Shown here: positions 1 to 8,543 of the stretch, one piece after another | How positions within the stretch are numbered: the first letter of the stretch is position 1 | Layout of the letters: each line of letters begins with the position of its first letter | Assembly (NCBI GenBank): GCA_004557975.1 | Contig: SFEV01000048.1 | Span: 1-19,932, forward strand | Direction: 5' to 3' | DNA: 19,932 bases | Source of the DNA: Lachnospiraceae bacterium | GTDB lineage: Bacteria > Bacillota > Clostridia > Lachnospirales > Lachnospiraceae | Made by a program: the position numbers and the translations under genes | Notes under the pieces: model-generated | The model's database searches: none | Seen by the model: only the letters and a program-made list of their open reading frames with translations | What the model was told of the DNA's origin: nothing

Positions 1-57
1 TTTCACCGATTTTGTTGAAACTGAAAAACTCTACAAAGTGCGTAAATTCAAGGATTT

Positions 58-1419
58 CTAGGTATCTTTCCTTTGTAGTCCCACCACAGTCTCCACATGT
101 ACACTATTCCCAAACATATCCACCGGGCAGACGCGTTTCAGCTCATATCCGTTCGCACAGAGATATTTCAGATCTCTCGCCAGTGTCGCAGAGTCGCAGC
201 TCACATATACAATCCGTTTCGGTGCCATCCGGATCATTGTCTCCAGTACGCTCTGCTCACAGCCTTTTCTCGGCGGATCTACTACTATGACATCTGCCGA
301 AATATTTTCTTTCTGATATTTTTCCGGCAGGACCTCTTCTGCCTTTCCGACAAAGAACTCTGCATTGTCTATACCGTTGAGCCGGGCATTCTGCCTGGCA
401 TCGCGAATGGCCTCGGGGACGATTTCCACACCGCAGACCCGCTTTGCTTTCCGGGCCAGAAAGAGAGAAATTGTGCCGATCCCGCAGTATAGATCCCATA
501 CTGTCTCTTCCCCGGTCAGTCCGGCATATTCGAGGGCTTTGCCGTACAGCTTTTCTGTCTGCCTGGGATTCACCTGGTAGAAAGAAAGGGGGGAAATCCG
601 GAAACGTACATCTCCGATGGTATCCTCGATATATTCCTGTCCCCACAGCAGAACCTGTTTTCTGCCCATGATGACGTTGGTTTTTTCACGGTTGATATTC
701 AATGTGATACTTGTCATTCCCGGGAGCTCTACCAGAGCTCTGACGAGCTGCTCGTGTGCCGGAAGTTTTTTGCCGTTTATGACAATACAGACCATGATCT
801 GTCCCGTTGCAAAGCCGACGCGTGTCATGATATGGCGGATCAGGCCTTTTCCTGTCGCTTCATCATATGGCTCAATCCGGTATTTTTCCATGTGGTTCAG
901 AACAGTCTGCAGAATTTTTTCGTTTACCTCTGCTCCCAGCAAACAGTCACGGCACGCAATGATGGAATGGGTGCGGCCTGCGTAAAATCCGGCCACAATC
1001 TTTCCGTCACGGGCTCTTCCGACCGGAAACTGGGCCTTGTTGCGGTATCGGAATGGTGTATCCATTCCGATAACAGGCTCCATGGGAAGATTTGTAAAGC
1101 CGCCGATACGCTCCAGATTGCTGCAGACCTTGTTCTGTTTGAAATGCAGCTGTGCACTGTAGCTCATCGCCTGAATCTGGCAGCCTCCGCACTGGCGTGC
1201 CACAGGGCAGGGCGGTACGATGCGGTCCGGGCTCGGTTCCAGAATACGCATGGCTCTGGCATACCCGTACGTCTTTTTCATTTTCATGACTCTGGCTTCC
1301 ACAGTATCTCCGATGACGGTATCTTTTACAAAAAACGCAATACCGCCACTGTGCCCTACACCGAGCCCTTCACTGCTCAGATCTTCTATTTTTAATTCTA
1401 TAATGTCGTCTTTTTTCAT
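58..1419 (-). CDS. rlmD: 23S rRNA (uracil-5-)-methyltransferase, RlmD/RumA/RlmCD family
   Basis: This enzyme transfers a methyl group from S-adenosylmethionine to C5 of uridine in 23S rRNA. The first 60 or so residues form a TRAM RNA-binding domain. Cysteines 71, 77 and 80 (CPVARQCGGC) plus one near residue 160 match the iron-sulfur ligands of E. coli RumA. The SAM-binding motif is DLYCGIGTISLFLA, followed by VVDPPRKGC. The catalytic nucleophile is Cys408 in VSCDSATLARDL, and Glu443 in the C-terminal HVET is the likely general base. At 453 residues it is of normal family length. An AGGAGAG ribosome site lies just upstream of the ATG. It sits 81 nt downstream of the yhaM-type gene on the same strand, with no convincing terminator between, so the two are probably co-transcribed. 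Which uridine is modified cannot be told: Gram-positive RlmCD enzymes modify two positions (U747 and U1939). Confidence 0.95.
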   Translation of the reverse strand: MKKDDIIELKIEDLSSEGLGVGHSGGIAFFVKDTVIGDTVEARVMKMKKTYGYARAMRILEPSPDRIVPPCPVARQCGGCQIQAMSYSAQLHFKQNKVCSNLERIGGFTNLPMEPVIGMDTPFRYRNKAQFPVGRARDGKIVAGFYAGRTHSIIACRDCLLGAEVNEKILQTVLNHMEKYRIEPYDEATGKGLIRHIMTRVGFATGQIMVCIVINGKKLPAHEQLVRALVELPGMTSITLNINREKTNVIMGRKQVLLWGQEYIEDTIGDVRFRISPLSFYQVNPRQTEKLYGKALEYAGLTGEETVWDLYCGIGTISLFLARKAKRVCGVEIVPEAIRDARQNARLNGIDNAEFFVGKAEEVLPEKYQKENISADVIVVDPPRKGCEQSVLETMIRMAPKRIVYVSCDSATLARDLKYLCANGYELKRVCPVDMFGNSVHVETVVGLQRKDT

Positions 1420-1500
1420 TCTCTCTCCTGATGAACTGCTGTGCCTCCCGGTAACTCTCTATATCTATTCTGTCGCCTCATAAATCAGAACATTTTTCTG

Positions 1501-2448
1501 TCAATACTCGGAGCTCTTTCTGAGATTTGACTCGAACAGACGATTGTAGCCAAGCCACTCACTGTTTTCTCCCGCGCTTTTAAGGATTTCACGCATGGTC
1601 TCCAGTTTCGCATCCGTATTGTCCGCATAATTCAGAGCCATGGCCTCTGCAAGTGCAGGCTTCTTGGGTGAACCGAACTCCAGCTCTCCGTGGTGAGCCA
1701 GAATGCAGTGCTGCAGCTCACTCATAAGCTTCTTCGGGAAATTTTTGATATGGCGGCAGCCGAATCCTACGAGCTCACAGCCCATCACAATGTGTCCGAG
1801 GAGCTGTCCGTCGTCGGTATAATCGTTTTCCGGGAAATTGGAAATCTCTTTGAGCTTTCCGACATCATGGAACAGCGCTGCCGTAAACAGAAGATCTTTC
1901 TGAAGGAACGGATACTGCTCCACATAAAAGGCACAGAGACGCACGACACCGAGCGTGTGCTCCAGAAGGCCTCCGACAAAGCTGTGATGGACCGTTTTCG
2001 CGGCCGAGTGCTTTTTGAACGCATCGATAAACGCTGCGTTATCCACGAAATACATCTGTATCAGCTTCTGCAGATACGGATTTTCCACCTGCTTCATGTA
2101 TGCCATCAGCGCCGTATACATTTCGTCGATATTCTTGTCACTGACAGGCAGATAATCGGCTGCCGTGTATTCTGCTTCGTCGGCTTTTCGGGCGCGCTTG
2201 ATGCTCATCTGCAGCGTTCCCTGAAAATTTGTGACATCGCCTGTGATAAATACGTAATCCATCACATCAAATTCATTGATGCCGGAAGAATTCGGATCCC
2301 AGATCTTGGCATCGATGGTTCCCGTCTTATCCTGCAAAATGACGTTTTCATACATCTTGCCGTTCTTTGCAGTAGCTGCCTGCTTATATTTGCACAGATA
2401 AATGTCGTTAATTTTATCTCCTTCTCGAAATGTTTCGATATATTTCAT
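1501..2448 (-). CDS. yhaM: 3'-5' exoribonuclease YhaM family (OB-fold plus HD domain)
   Basis: This is a cytoplasmic RNA-processing and decay nuclease of the YhaM type. Residues 1-90 form an OB-fold nucleic-acid-binding domain (DKTGTIDAKIWDPN is typical). Residues from about 150 form a metal-dependent HD domain, with conserved HHSFVGGLLEHTL (His164) and LFHDVGKLKE (His194, Asp195). A GTG four codons upstream (2460) would extend the frame, but the chosen ATG at 2448 has GGAGGAAAGT directly before it, so the GTG falls inside the ribosome site. The resulting 315 residues match the 314 of B. subtilis YhaM as I recall it. It is transcribed away from mutS2 and followed by rlmD, so it heads a two-gene RNA-metabolism unit. 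Confidence 0.93.
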   Translation of the reverse strand: MKYIETFREGDKINDIYLCKYKQAATAKNGKMYENVILQDKTGTIDAKIWDPNSSGINEFDVMDYVFITGDVTNFQGTLQMSIKRARKADEAEYTAADYLPVSDKNIDEMYTALMAYMKQVENPYLQKLIQMYFVDNAAFIDAFKKHSAAKTVHHSFVGGLLEHTLGVVRLCAFYVEQYPFLQKDLLFTAALFHDVGKLKEISNFPENDYTDDGQLLGHIVMGCELVGFGCRHIKNFPKKLMSELQHCILAHHGELEFGSPKKPALAEAMALNYADNTDAKLETMREILKSAGENSEWLGYNRLFESNLRKSSEY

Positions 2449-2530
2449 ACTTTCCTCCACTCCTCAAATCTCCTGTCCGCCACACGGTATGGCAAACAAT
2501 TATGATGTCATGGTTTGACTCCAGCATCTT

Positions 2531-2559
2531 ATTATAGAAGAAAAAAAGTAATTAGTAAA
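2531..2559 (-). promoter_or_regulatory. Sigma-A-type promoter for yhaM-rlmD
   Basis: On the minus strand, TTTACT (2559-2554) and a perfect TATAAT (2536-2531) are separated by exactly 17 nt. The expected start near 2524 gives a leader of about 75 nt to the ATG at 2448. It lies in the divergent region between yhaM and mutS2. Confidence 0.7.
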
Positions 2560-2570
2560 CAGTCAGAACT

Positions 2571-2656
2571 CATTTCCCGGAAACTTTAAATGCAGACCGG
2601 GGGCAGTTCTTCATACCAGTCTTCCGATGCCTGTCTTTTTCTGCCCGGGAAACTTT
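2571..2656. repeat. Near-identical direct repeat and dyad between divergent promoters
   Basis: The block CCCGGAAACTTT (2576-2587) recurs as CCCGGGAAACTTT (2644-2656). The first copy lies in a dyad: TTCCCGGAA at 2574-2582, flanked by CATTT (2571-2575) and AAATG (2588-2592). The position between the yhaM and mutS2 promoters suggests operators or a shared regulatory site, but no known binding-site family is recognised. Confidence 0.3.
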
Positions 2657-2659
2657 CTG

Positions 2660-2688
2660 TTTTCAAATCCTGAAATATAAGGTAAAAT
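2660..2688 (+). promoter_or_regulatory. Probable promoter for mutS2 and the response regulator
   Basis: TTTTCA (2660-2665) and TAAAAT (2683-2688) are spaced 17 nt. Transcription would begin near 2695, giving a leader of about 28 nt before the ATG at 2723. An in-frame ATG at 2687 overlaps this -10 box and so is unlikely to be the translation start. Confidence 0.5.
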
Positions 2689-2722
2689 GGAATGGAATAA
2701 GTTAACAGATAAGAGGTATTCC

Positions 2723-5107
2723 ATGAACGAAAAAGCATTAAAGGTACTTGAGTACCATAAAATTATACAGAAGCTGACTGATTTTGCAGGCTCCCAGCCG
2801 GGCAAAGCACTCTGCCGTGAGCTGGTGCCTTCCTCCGATCTCTCAGAGATCCGTCGGATGCAGAGGGAGACTTCCGACGCGGTCAGCAGACTTTGCCGGA
2901 AGGGACACGTATCCTTTTCGGGTCTCTCCGATATCCGCGGCTCTCTGAAGCGTCTGGAGATCGGCAGCTCTTTGAATATTGAAGAGCTGCTGCGCGTCTG
3001 CCGTCTGCTGGAGACCACGTCCCGCGTCAAGGCCTGGTCCCGCAGTGAGAACCGGGAGGAAATGCCGCAGGATTCCCTTGAGCAGATGTTTGAGGATCTT
3101 CAGCCGCTGACGCCGCTGGCCACCGAAATCCGCAGATGTATTATCTCCGAGGAGGAAATCAGCGATGATGCCAGCCCCGGTCTGCGCCAGGTGCGCCGTT
3201 CCATGAAGCTTGCCAATGAAAAAATCCGCTCCCAGCTGAATGCGCTGGTGAACGGTTCCACGCGGACGTATCTGCAGGATGCCGTAATCACCCAGAGAAA
3301 CGGCCGCTTCTGTATCCCTGTGAAAGCAGAGTACCGCGGCCAGGTGCCCGGAATGATCCACGACCAGTCTTCCACAGGCTCCACACTTTTTGTAGAGCCC
3401 ATGGCTGTGGTGAAGCTGAACAATGATCTGCGTGAGCTGGAAATCCAGGAAGAAAAAGAGATTGAAATCGTGCTGGCTAACCTGAGCAGCCTCGTTGCTG
3501 AGCAGACAGAGCATCTCAATTATAATGTGCTGATCCTGACGGAGCTGGACTTTATCTTTTCCCGTGCGCAGCTGTCCCGCTCCTACAACGGTACGGAGCC
3601 GGAGTTTAATACGGAAGGACGCATCCGCATCAAGAAGGGACGCCATCCGCTGCTGGATCCGAAAAAGGTGGTTCCGGTCGATATCCGAATCGGTGATGAT
3701 TTCACACTGCTGGTAATTTCCGGCCCGAATACCGGCGGCAAGACAGTTTCCCTGAAGACTGTGGGACTGTTTACGCTGCTGGGACAGGCAGGACTCCACA
3801 TCCCTGCTTTTGACCATTCCGAGCTGGCTGTCTTTGAAGAAGTGTACGCAGACATCGGTGATGAGCAGAGTATTGAACAGAGCCTCAGTACTTTCTCTTC
3901 CCACATGACAAACATTGTTTCCTTCTGGGAAAAGGCTGATGAGCGTTCGCTGGTTCTCTTCGACGAGCTGGGTGCAGGAACAGATCCGACGGAAGGTGCC
4001 GCACTGGCGATCTCGATCCTCTCCAACCTGCACCGCCGCGGTGTCCGCACCATCGCCACGACTCACTACAGTGAGCTGAAGGTGTATGCTCTGTCCACAC
4101 CGGGTGTCGAGAACGGCTGCTGTGAATTTAATGTGGAGACGCTGCGGCCGACATACCGTCTCCTGATAGGCATTCCGGGAAAGAGCAACGCTTTCGCTAT
4201 CTCGGAAAAGCTTGGTCTTCCGGATTATGTGATCGAAGAGGCAAAGGAACACCTGACCCAGGAGGCTGAGGACTTTGAGGATGTCATTGCCGACCTGGAA
4301 TCGAGCCGCGCCACCATCGAACATGAGCAGGAGGAGGTCAACCGCTACAAGCAGGAGGTTGAGGAGCTGAAAAAACGTCTGGAACGCAAAGAAGACCGTC
4401 TCGAGGCGAACCGGGATGCCATCCTGCAGAAAGCCCGCGAGGAAGCGCAGTCCATCCTGCGGGAAGCAAAGGAATACGCAGACGACACAATCCGCAAATA
4501 CAACAAACTCGGAAAAGAATCGGACGCTTCTAAAAAGATGGAGCAGGAACGGACGAAGCTCCGTGAAAAGATGTCCCAAATGGACAGCAAAATGGCAGTA
4601 AAGGAAGCAAAGAAACCGAAAAAAGAGCTGACTGCAAAGGATCTTCGCATCGGCGACAGCGTCAGAGTCCTCAGTATGAACCTGACCGGTACGGTGAGCA
4701 CCATGCCGGATGCCCGGGGTAATCTGTTCGTTCAGATGGGCATTCTCCGCTCTTCCGTCAATATAAAGGATCTGGAAAAAATTGATGACGAGCCATCCTA
4801 CAAGGCAGCATCCAAACCCCGCTCCGGGGGCGGCAGCAAAGTAAAAATGGCAAAGTCCTACTCCATCAGCGCCGAGATCAATCTGATCGGTATGACCTCA
4901 GACGAAGCCATCACTGCCCTGGACAAGTATCTCGATGATGCCTACCTTGCCCATCTCTCGCCTGTGCGTGTCGTTCACGGAAAAGGCAGCGGAATTCTGC
5001 GCAAGGCTGTCCATCAGTACCTGAAGCGTCAGAAACACGTGGCATCCTACAGACTCGGAGAATTTGGAGAGGGAGACGCAGGCGTAACCATCGTAGAATT
5101 TAAATAA
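2723..5107 (+). CDS. mutS2: MutS2-family ATPase with C-terminal Smr domain
   Basis: MutS2 proteins are DNA- and ribosome-associated ATPases. In some bacteria they suppress homologous recombination, and in B. subtilis MutS2 has been implicated in rescuing collided ribosomes. They are not mismatch-recognition MutS proteins. The chosen ATG has AGAGGT about 7 nt upstream and gives 794 residues, close to the usual 780-790; an upstream in-frame ATG at 2687 overlaps the promoter. Visible parts in order: a helical MutS core; Walker A GPNTGGKT at 334-341; Walker B LVLFDELGAGTDPTEG near 412; a Lys/Glu-rich coiled coil at about 510-625; a small KOW-like barrel near 640-690; and an Smr domain from about 715 to the end, with the HGKGSGILR motif at His752. 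All key motifs are intact. The response regulator follows 33 nt downstream, so they are probably one transcript. Confidence 0.96.
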   Translation: MNEKALKVLEYHKIIQKLTDFAGSQPGKALCRELVPSSDLSEIRRMQRETSDAVSRLCRKGHVSFSGLSDIRGSLKRLEIGSSLNIEELLRVCRLLETTSRVKAWSRSENREEMPQDSLEQMFEDLQPLTPLATEIRRCIISEEEISDDASPGLRQVRRSMKLANEKIRSQLNALVNGSTRTYLQDAVITQRNGRFCIPVKAEYRGQVPGMIHDQSSTGSTLFVEPMAVVKLNNDLRELEIQEEKEIEIVLANLSSLVAEQTEHLNYNVLILTELDFIFSRAQLSRSYNGTEPEFNTEGRIRIKKGRHPLLDPKKVVPVDIRIGDDFTLLVISGPNTGGKTVSLKTVGLFTLLGQAGLHIPAFDHSELAVFEEVYADIGDEQSIEQSLSTFSSHMTNIVSFWEKADERSLVLFDELGAGTDPTEGAALAISILSNLHRRGVRTIATTHYSELKVYALSTPGVENGCCEFNVETLRPTYRLLIGIPGKSNAFAISEKLGLPDYVIEEAKEHLTQEAEDFEDVIADLESSRATIEHEQEEVNRYKQEVEELKKRLERKEDRLEANRDAILQKAREEAQSILREAKEYADDTIRKYNKLGKESDASKKMEQERTKLREKMSQMDSKMAVKEAKKPKKELTAKDLRIGDSVRVLSMNLTGTVSTMPDARGNLFVQMGILRSSVNIKDLEKIDDEPSYKAASKPRSGGGSKVKMAKSYSISAEINLIGMTSDEAITALDKYLDDAYLAHLSPVRVVHGKGSGILRKAVHQYLKRQKHVASYRLGEFGEGDAGVTIVEFK

Positions 5108-5140
5108 CTGTGATTCACGATTAAGGAGACCCGATACTTT

Positions 5141-5848
5141 ATGGCACAGACAACAAAAATCCTGATTGCAGACAACAACAGAACAGACGCTGAACTGGCT
5201 GCCTTCCATCTGGCTGCAGAGCTTTATGAGACCAACATTGTATCAGATGGTCCCTCTGTCCTGCGCCAGGTTCCGGAATACCACCCGGATCTGATTCTCC
5301 TGGAGGTTGTCCTGCCCGGCATGGATGGTTTTCAGGTGTGCGGTGAGCTGCGCAGATCCTGTGATATTCCTGTCATCATGCTCTCCTCCCGGTCAGAAAC
5401 TATTGATAAAGTACTCGGCCTGGAGCTCGGTGCGGATGATTATATCACGAAGCCGTACGATAAAAGAGAATTTCTCGCCCGCCTTAAGGCAGTACTGCGG
5501 CGCTACCACCCACATGCACCCGTTCCGGCTGTCAGACCGGTCGGTAAATATGTGGAATATCCCGATCTGACGGTAAACCTTACCAATTATTCTGTCATCT
5601 ATAAAGGGGAACCTCTTGAAATGCCTCCGAAAGAGCTGGAGCTTCTGTATTTTCTCGCTTCCTCACCGAACCAGGTATTTACGAGAGAACAGCTTCTCGA
5701 TCAGATCTGGGGATATGAGTATATGGGAGATACGCGCACTGTTGATGTGCACATCAAGCGGATCCGAGAAAAAATCCGCGATCATGAATGCTGGGCAATC
5801 GCAACTGTGTGGGGGATCGGGTACAAGTTCCAGCTGAAAACATCATAG
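5141..5848 (+). CDS. Atypical orphan OmpR/PhoB-type response regulator (Asp-to-Glu receiver)
   Basis: This is a two-domain transcription regulator: a receiver at about 5-120 and a winged-helix DNA-binding domain at about 130-232, with the OmpR-family signature around DTRTVDVHIKRIREKI and WGIGYKF. The receiver is unusual. At the phospho-acceptor position the expected Asp is Glu55 (codon GAG at 5303-5305, in DLILLEVVLPGMDG). The usual acidic pair is Asp11-Asn12 rather than two acids. Ser82 and Lys104 keep the other conserved switch positions, and the fold appears intact. Such receivers usually cannot be phosphorylated normally, and Glu may mimic phosphate; activity independent of phosphorylation is therefore likely but not shown. 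No histidine kinase gene lies in the window. The ribosome site AGGAG (5124-5128) is 12 nt from the ATG, rather far. It probably shares the mutS2 transcript. Confidence 0.93.
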   Translation: MAQTTKILIADNNRTDAELAAFHLAAELYETNIVSDGPSVLRQVPEYHPDLILLEVVLPGMDGFQVCGELRRSCDIPVIMLSSRSETIDKVLGLELGADDYITKPYDKREFLARLKAVLRRYHPHAPVPAVRPVGKYVEYPDLTVNLTNYSVIYKGEPLEMPPKELELLYFLASSPNQVFTREQLLDQIWGYEYMGDTRTVDVHIKRIREKIRDHECWAIATVWGIGYKFQLKTS

Positions 5849-5861
5849 TTTGACTTCGAAA

Positions 5862-5906
5862 AAAATACCGCACTCACGGCCACATAAGCCATGAATGCGG
5901 TATTTT
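5862..5906. terminator. Bidirectional intrinsic terminator between convergent units
   Basis: An 11-bp perfect stem pairs AAAATACCGCA (5862-5872) with TGCGGTATTTT (5896-5906). The 23-nt loop can pair further (CACGGC with GCCATG, imperfectly). A T-rich stretch follows on the plus strand and an A-run precedes it, which serves as the T-run for the minus strand. It ends the mutS2-regulator transcript and probably also the araD-transketolase transcript arriving from the right. Confidence 0.88.
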
Positions 5907-5980
5907 ATTTTTCAGAAAAAATCACAACTGAGGAACTTTCCTGATCAATAAACAAATCATATTTTCAGCAGAAGCCGGAA

Positions 5981-6919
5981 TTACAGCCACGCCTTAATCT
6001 GCTCGTAAACGCCTGCGCCGTCCAGCTTATACTTCGTAAGAAGTGCTGCTGCCGGGCCTGACTCACCAAATACATCCTGAACACCAATCTTCAGAACCGG
6101 AGTCGGAGCCTTTGCACACAGTGTCTCACAAACTGCGCTGCCGAGACCGCCGATTACGGAGTGCTCTTCCACTGTAACTACCTTTCCTGTAGCCTTTGCA
6201 GCCTCCACTACAAGCTCCTCATCCAGAGGCTTGATTGTGTGGATGTTGACAACCTTTGCGGAAACACCGTCCTTGGCAAGCATCTCAGCTGCGTCCAGTG
6301 CACTGCTTACGCAGAGTCCTGTAGCGATGATTGTTACATCAGTACCCTCTCTGAGAGTAACACCCTTGCCGATCTCGAACTTGTAATCCGGGTTCGTGTT
6401 GATAACCGGAACTGCAAGACGGCCAAAACGGAGATAAACCGGTCCTACGTACTCATAAGCTGCCTTTACAGCAGCTCTCGCCTCAATGTCGTCAGACGGG
6501 TTGATAACTACCATACCCGGGATTGTACGCATCAGAGCAAGATCCTCGTTACACTGGTGAGACGCGCCGTCTTCACCTACAGAGATACCTGCATGTGTTG
6601 CACCGATCTTAACGTTCATATGCGGATAGCCGATGGAGTTTCTTACCTGCTCAAAGGCTCTTCCTGCTGCGAACATTGCGAATGTACTTGCGAACGGAAC
6701 TTTTCCTGTGGTGGAAAGACCTGCTGCAATGCCCATCATGTTACACTCTGCGATACCGCAGTCGATATGTCTCTCCGGAAATGCTTTCTTAAATACGCCT
6801 GTCTTTGTAGCGCCTGCAAGGTCAGCATCCAGAACTACCAGATTGTCATGCTCTGCACCGAGTTCAGCCAGTGCGTTTCCGTAACTTTCTCTCGTTGCAA
6901 TTTTCTTTACTTCTGACAT
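5981..6919 (-). CDS. Transketolase, C-terminal subunit (split transketolase)
   Basis: This 312-residue protein carries the pyrimidine-binding and C-terminal domains of transketolase. With the neighbouring N-terminal subunit it forms a thiamine-diphosphate enzyme that moves two-carbon units between sugar phosphates. The TPP-activating glutamate is Glu58 in GIAECNMMG. The downstream ASTFAMFAAGRAFEQVR and GATHAGISVGEDGASHQ motifs are typical. The last third is the C-terminal Rossmann-like domain (TVEEHSVIGGLGSAVCE). Its ATG overlaps the end of the N-terminal subunit gene by 13 nt, with GGGGGA as ribosome site inside that gene, so translation is probably coupled. The two halves are in different frames and each has its own start, so this is a genuine split, common in Firmicutes, and not a frameshift. 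Confidence 0.95.
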   Translation of the reverse strand: MSEVKKIATRESYGNALAELGAEHDNLVVLDADLAGATKTGVFKKAFPERHIDCGIAECNMMGIAAGLSTTGKVPFASTFAMFAAGRAFEQVRNSIGYPHMNVKIGATHAGISVGEDGASHQCNEDLALMRTIPGMVVINPSDDIEARAAVKAAYEYVGPVYLRFGRLAVPVINTNPDYKFEIGKGVTLREGTDVTIIATGLCVSSALDAAEMLAKDGVSAKVVNIHTIKPLDEELVVEAAKATGKVVTVEEHSVIGGLGSAVCETLCAKAPTPVLKIGVQDVFGESGPAAALLTKYKLDGAGVYEQIKAWL

Positions 6920-7746
6920 AATGCTTCCCCCACTTTCTCTAAATCTGCCATGGCAATTGCGTACTGCTCATCGTTCGGAGCAACTCCGTGCCAGGATGCC
7001 TGGTTCTCCATGAAGGAAACACCTTTGCCCTTTACAGTCTTCATGATGATGGCTGTCGGCATTCCCTTAACAGTCTTTGCTTCTGCAAATGCTGCTGCAA
7101 GCTGCTCCATATCGTTTCCGTCAGCAACGTTGATTACATGGAAATTGAATGCTTCGAATTTCTTGTCGATCGGATACGGGGAACATACATCGGCGATGTT
7201 TCCGTCGATCTGAAGTCCGTTGTTGTCAACGATCACTACAAGGTTGTCCAGCTTTCTGTGACCTGCAAACATGGAAGCCTCCCAAACCTGGCCTTCCTGG
7301 ATCTCGCCGTCACCGAGAAGTGTATATACACGGTAGGACTTGTTGTCCATCTTTCCTGCAAGTGCCATACCTACTGCAGCAGAGATACCCTGTCCCAGAG
7401 AACCTGAGGACATATCAATACCTGCGATATGCTGCATACACGGATGTCCCTGAAGGTGAGAACCGATCTTACGCAGAGTCGTCAGATCCTCCACCGGGAA
7501 ATATCCTCTGTGAGCCATTGCAGAATAGTAGCCCGGAGCCGTATGTCCCTTGGAGAGAACGAAACGGTCTCTGTCCGGATTCTTCGGATCCTTCGGATCA
7601 ATATTCATTTCTTCAAAATACAGATATGTAAACAGATCAGCAGCTGAAAGAGATCCGCCCGGATGGCCGGCCTTAGCGCTGTGAACGGCTGTTACGATAC
7701 CTTTACGAACTTCGTTCGCCATTTTCTGTAATTCCAGTGTCGTCAT
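6907..7746 (-). CDS. Transketolase, N-terminal subunit (split transketolase)
   Basis: This 279-residue protein is the pyrophosphate-binding half of transketolase. Visible signatures are GHPGGSLSAADLF (His28), SKGHTAPGYY (His68), and the TPP/metal motif starting at GDGEIQEG (145-152) and ending at VDNNGLQ (Asn175-Asn176), with the expected spacing of about 30 residues. AAAGGA lies about 9 nt before the ATG. It follows araD by 42 nt and overlaps the C-terminal subunit gene by 13 nt. The context points to feeding pentose phosphates from arabinose or other pentoses into the non-oxidative pentose phosphate pathway. Such split genes are sometimes annotated as general tkt, so a housekeeping role is equally possible. 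Confidence 0.95.
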   Translation of the reverse strand: MTTLELQKMANEVRKGIVTAVHSAKAGHPGGSLSAADLFTYLYFEEMNIDPKDPKNPDRDRFVLSKGHTAPGYYSAMAHRGYFPVEDLTTLRKIGSHLQGHPCMQHIAGIDMSSGSLGQGISAAVGMALAGKMDNKSYRVYTLLGDGEIQEGQVWEASMFAGHRKLDNLVVIVDNNGLQIDGNIADVCSPYPIDKKFEAFNFHVINVADGNDMEQLAAAFAEAKTVKGMPTAIIMKTVKGKGVSFMENQASWHGVAPNDEQYAIAMADLEKVGEALCQK

Positions 7747-7788
7747 AATGGATAGTTCCTTTCTATATTCTATAAATACACTCTGCCC

Positions 7789-8481
7789 TTACTGTCCGTA
7801 ATAAGCATTTGCGCCGTGTTTTCTCATGAAATGTTTTTCCTTGATTGCATCCGGAGCCGGAGTTACGCGCGGATTGATCAGCTCTGTCTGGCATGCCATC
7901 TTTGCAACTTCCTCGAGAACCACTGCGTTGTGCACTGCCTCTGATGCATCCTTACCCCATGTAAACGGTCCATGATTGCTGCAGAGAACTGCCGGAACGT
8001 AGATCGGGTTAATACCTGCATTCTTAAATGTCTCGATAATAACAAGACCTGTGTTCTTCTCGTACTCGCCGTTGATTTCCTCATCTGTCAGGCTTCTCGC
8101 ACACGGGATTGTACCGTACATATAGTCTGCATGTGTTGTTCCGTAGCACGGAATGCTTCTTCCGGCCTGTGCCCAGGATGTAGCCCACGGAGAATGTGTA
8201 TGAACAATGCCGCCAACCTCCGGGAATGCTTTATACAGCTCGATATGTGTCGGCGTATCGGAAGACGGTTTGTATTTTCCTTCGATTTTGTTGCCCTCAA
8301 GGTCCATAACTACCATGTCGTCCGGTGTCAGGACATCATAGTCAACACCGCTCGGCTTGATTACAAAATATCCTGTCTCACGGTCAATTCCGCTGACATT
8401 CCCCCATGTATAAGTAATAAGGCCCCTTTTCGGGAGTTCCATATTAGCTTCATACACCTGTTTTTTCAGTTCTTCTAACAT
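7789..8481 (-). CDS. araD: L-ribulose-5-phosphate 4-epimerase
   Basis: This is a class II aldolase-fold zinc enzyme that interconverts L-ribulose 5-phosphate and D-xylulose 5-phosphate, the last dedicated step of L-arabinose use. At 230 residues it matches E. coli AraD (231) with an offset of one. Zinc ligands are His94 and His96 (GGIVHTHSPWATSWAQ) and His170 (VLCSNHGPFTWG). The catalytic Asp119 lies in THADY and the C-terminal HGANAYYGQ supplies the conserved tyrosine. A strong AAGGAGG lies 6 nt from the ATG. It heads an operon with the split transketolase, which would use its product directly. No araA, araB or arabinose regulator is in the window. L-xylulose or ascorbate-pathway epimerases (UlaF/SgbE) are close homologues, so exact substrate use is slightly open. 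Confidence 0.93.
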   Translation of the reverse strand: MLEELKKQVYEANMELPKRGLITYTWGNVSGIDRETGYFVIKPSGVDYDVLTPDDMVVMDLEGNKIEGKYKPSSDTPTHIELYKAFPEVGGIVHTHSPWATSWAQAGRSIPCYGTTHADYMYGTIPCARSLTDEEINGEYEKNTGLVIIETFKNAGINPIYVPAVLCSNHGPFTWGKDASEAVHNAVVLEEVAKMACQTELINPRVTPAPDAIKEKHFMRKHGANAYYGQ

Positions 8482-8543
8482 AGTTTTCCTCCTTCATTAT
8501 CCCATTGCAAAAAACATTTTCTGCAGCAGATTCTGTACTTTTT

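Noticed and set aside
1420..1500. Small hairpin after the yhaM stop (CAGAA with TTCTG) as a terminator
   Set aside because: Only 5 bp, with no proper T-run; yhaM and rlmD are more likely co-transcribed.
2843..4579. Long open frame (578 codons) antisense to mutS2
   Set aside because: It is a shadow caused by codon bias of the intact mutS2 gene; the translation has no recognisable domain and no ribosome site was identified.
5981..7746. A frameshifted single transketolase gene
   Set aside because: Each half has its own start, ribosome site and complete domain set. The two-subunit form with a short overlap is a known natural arrangement.
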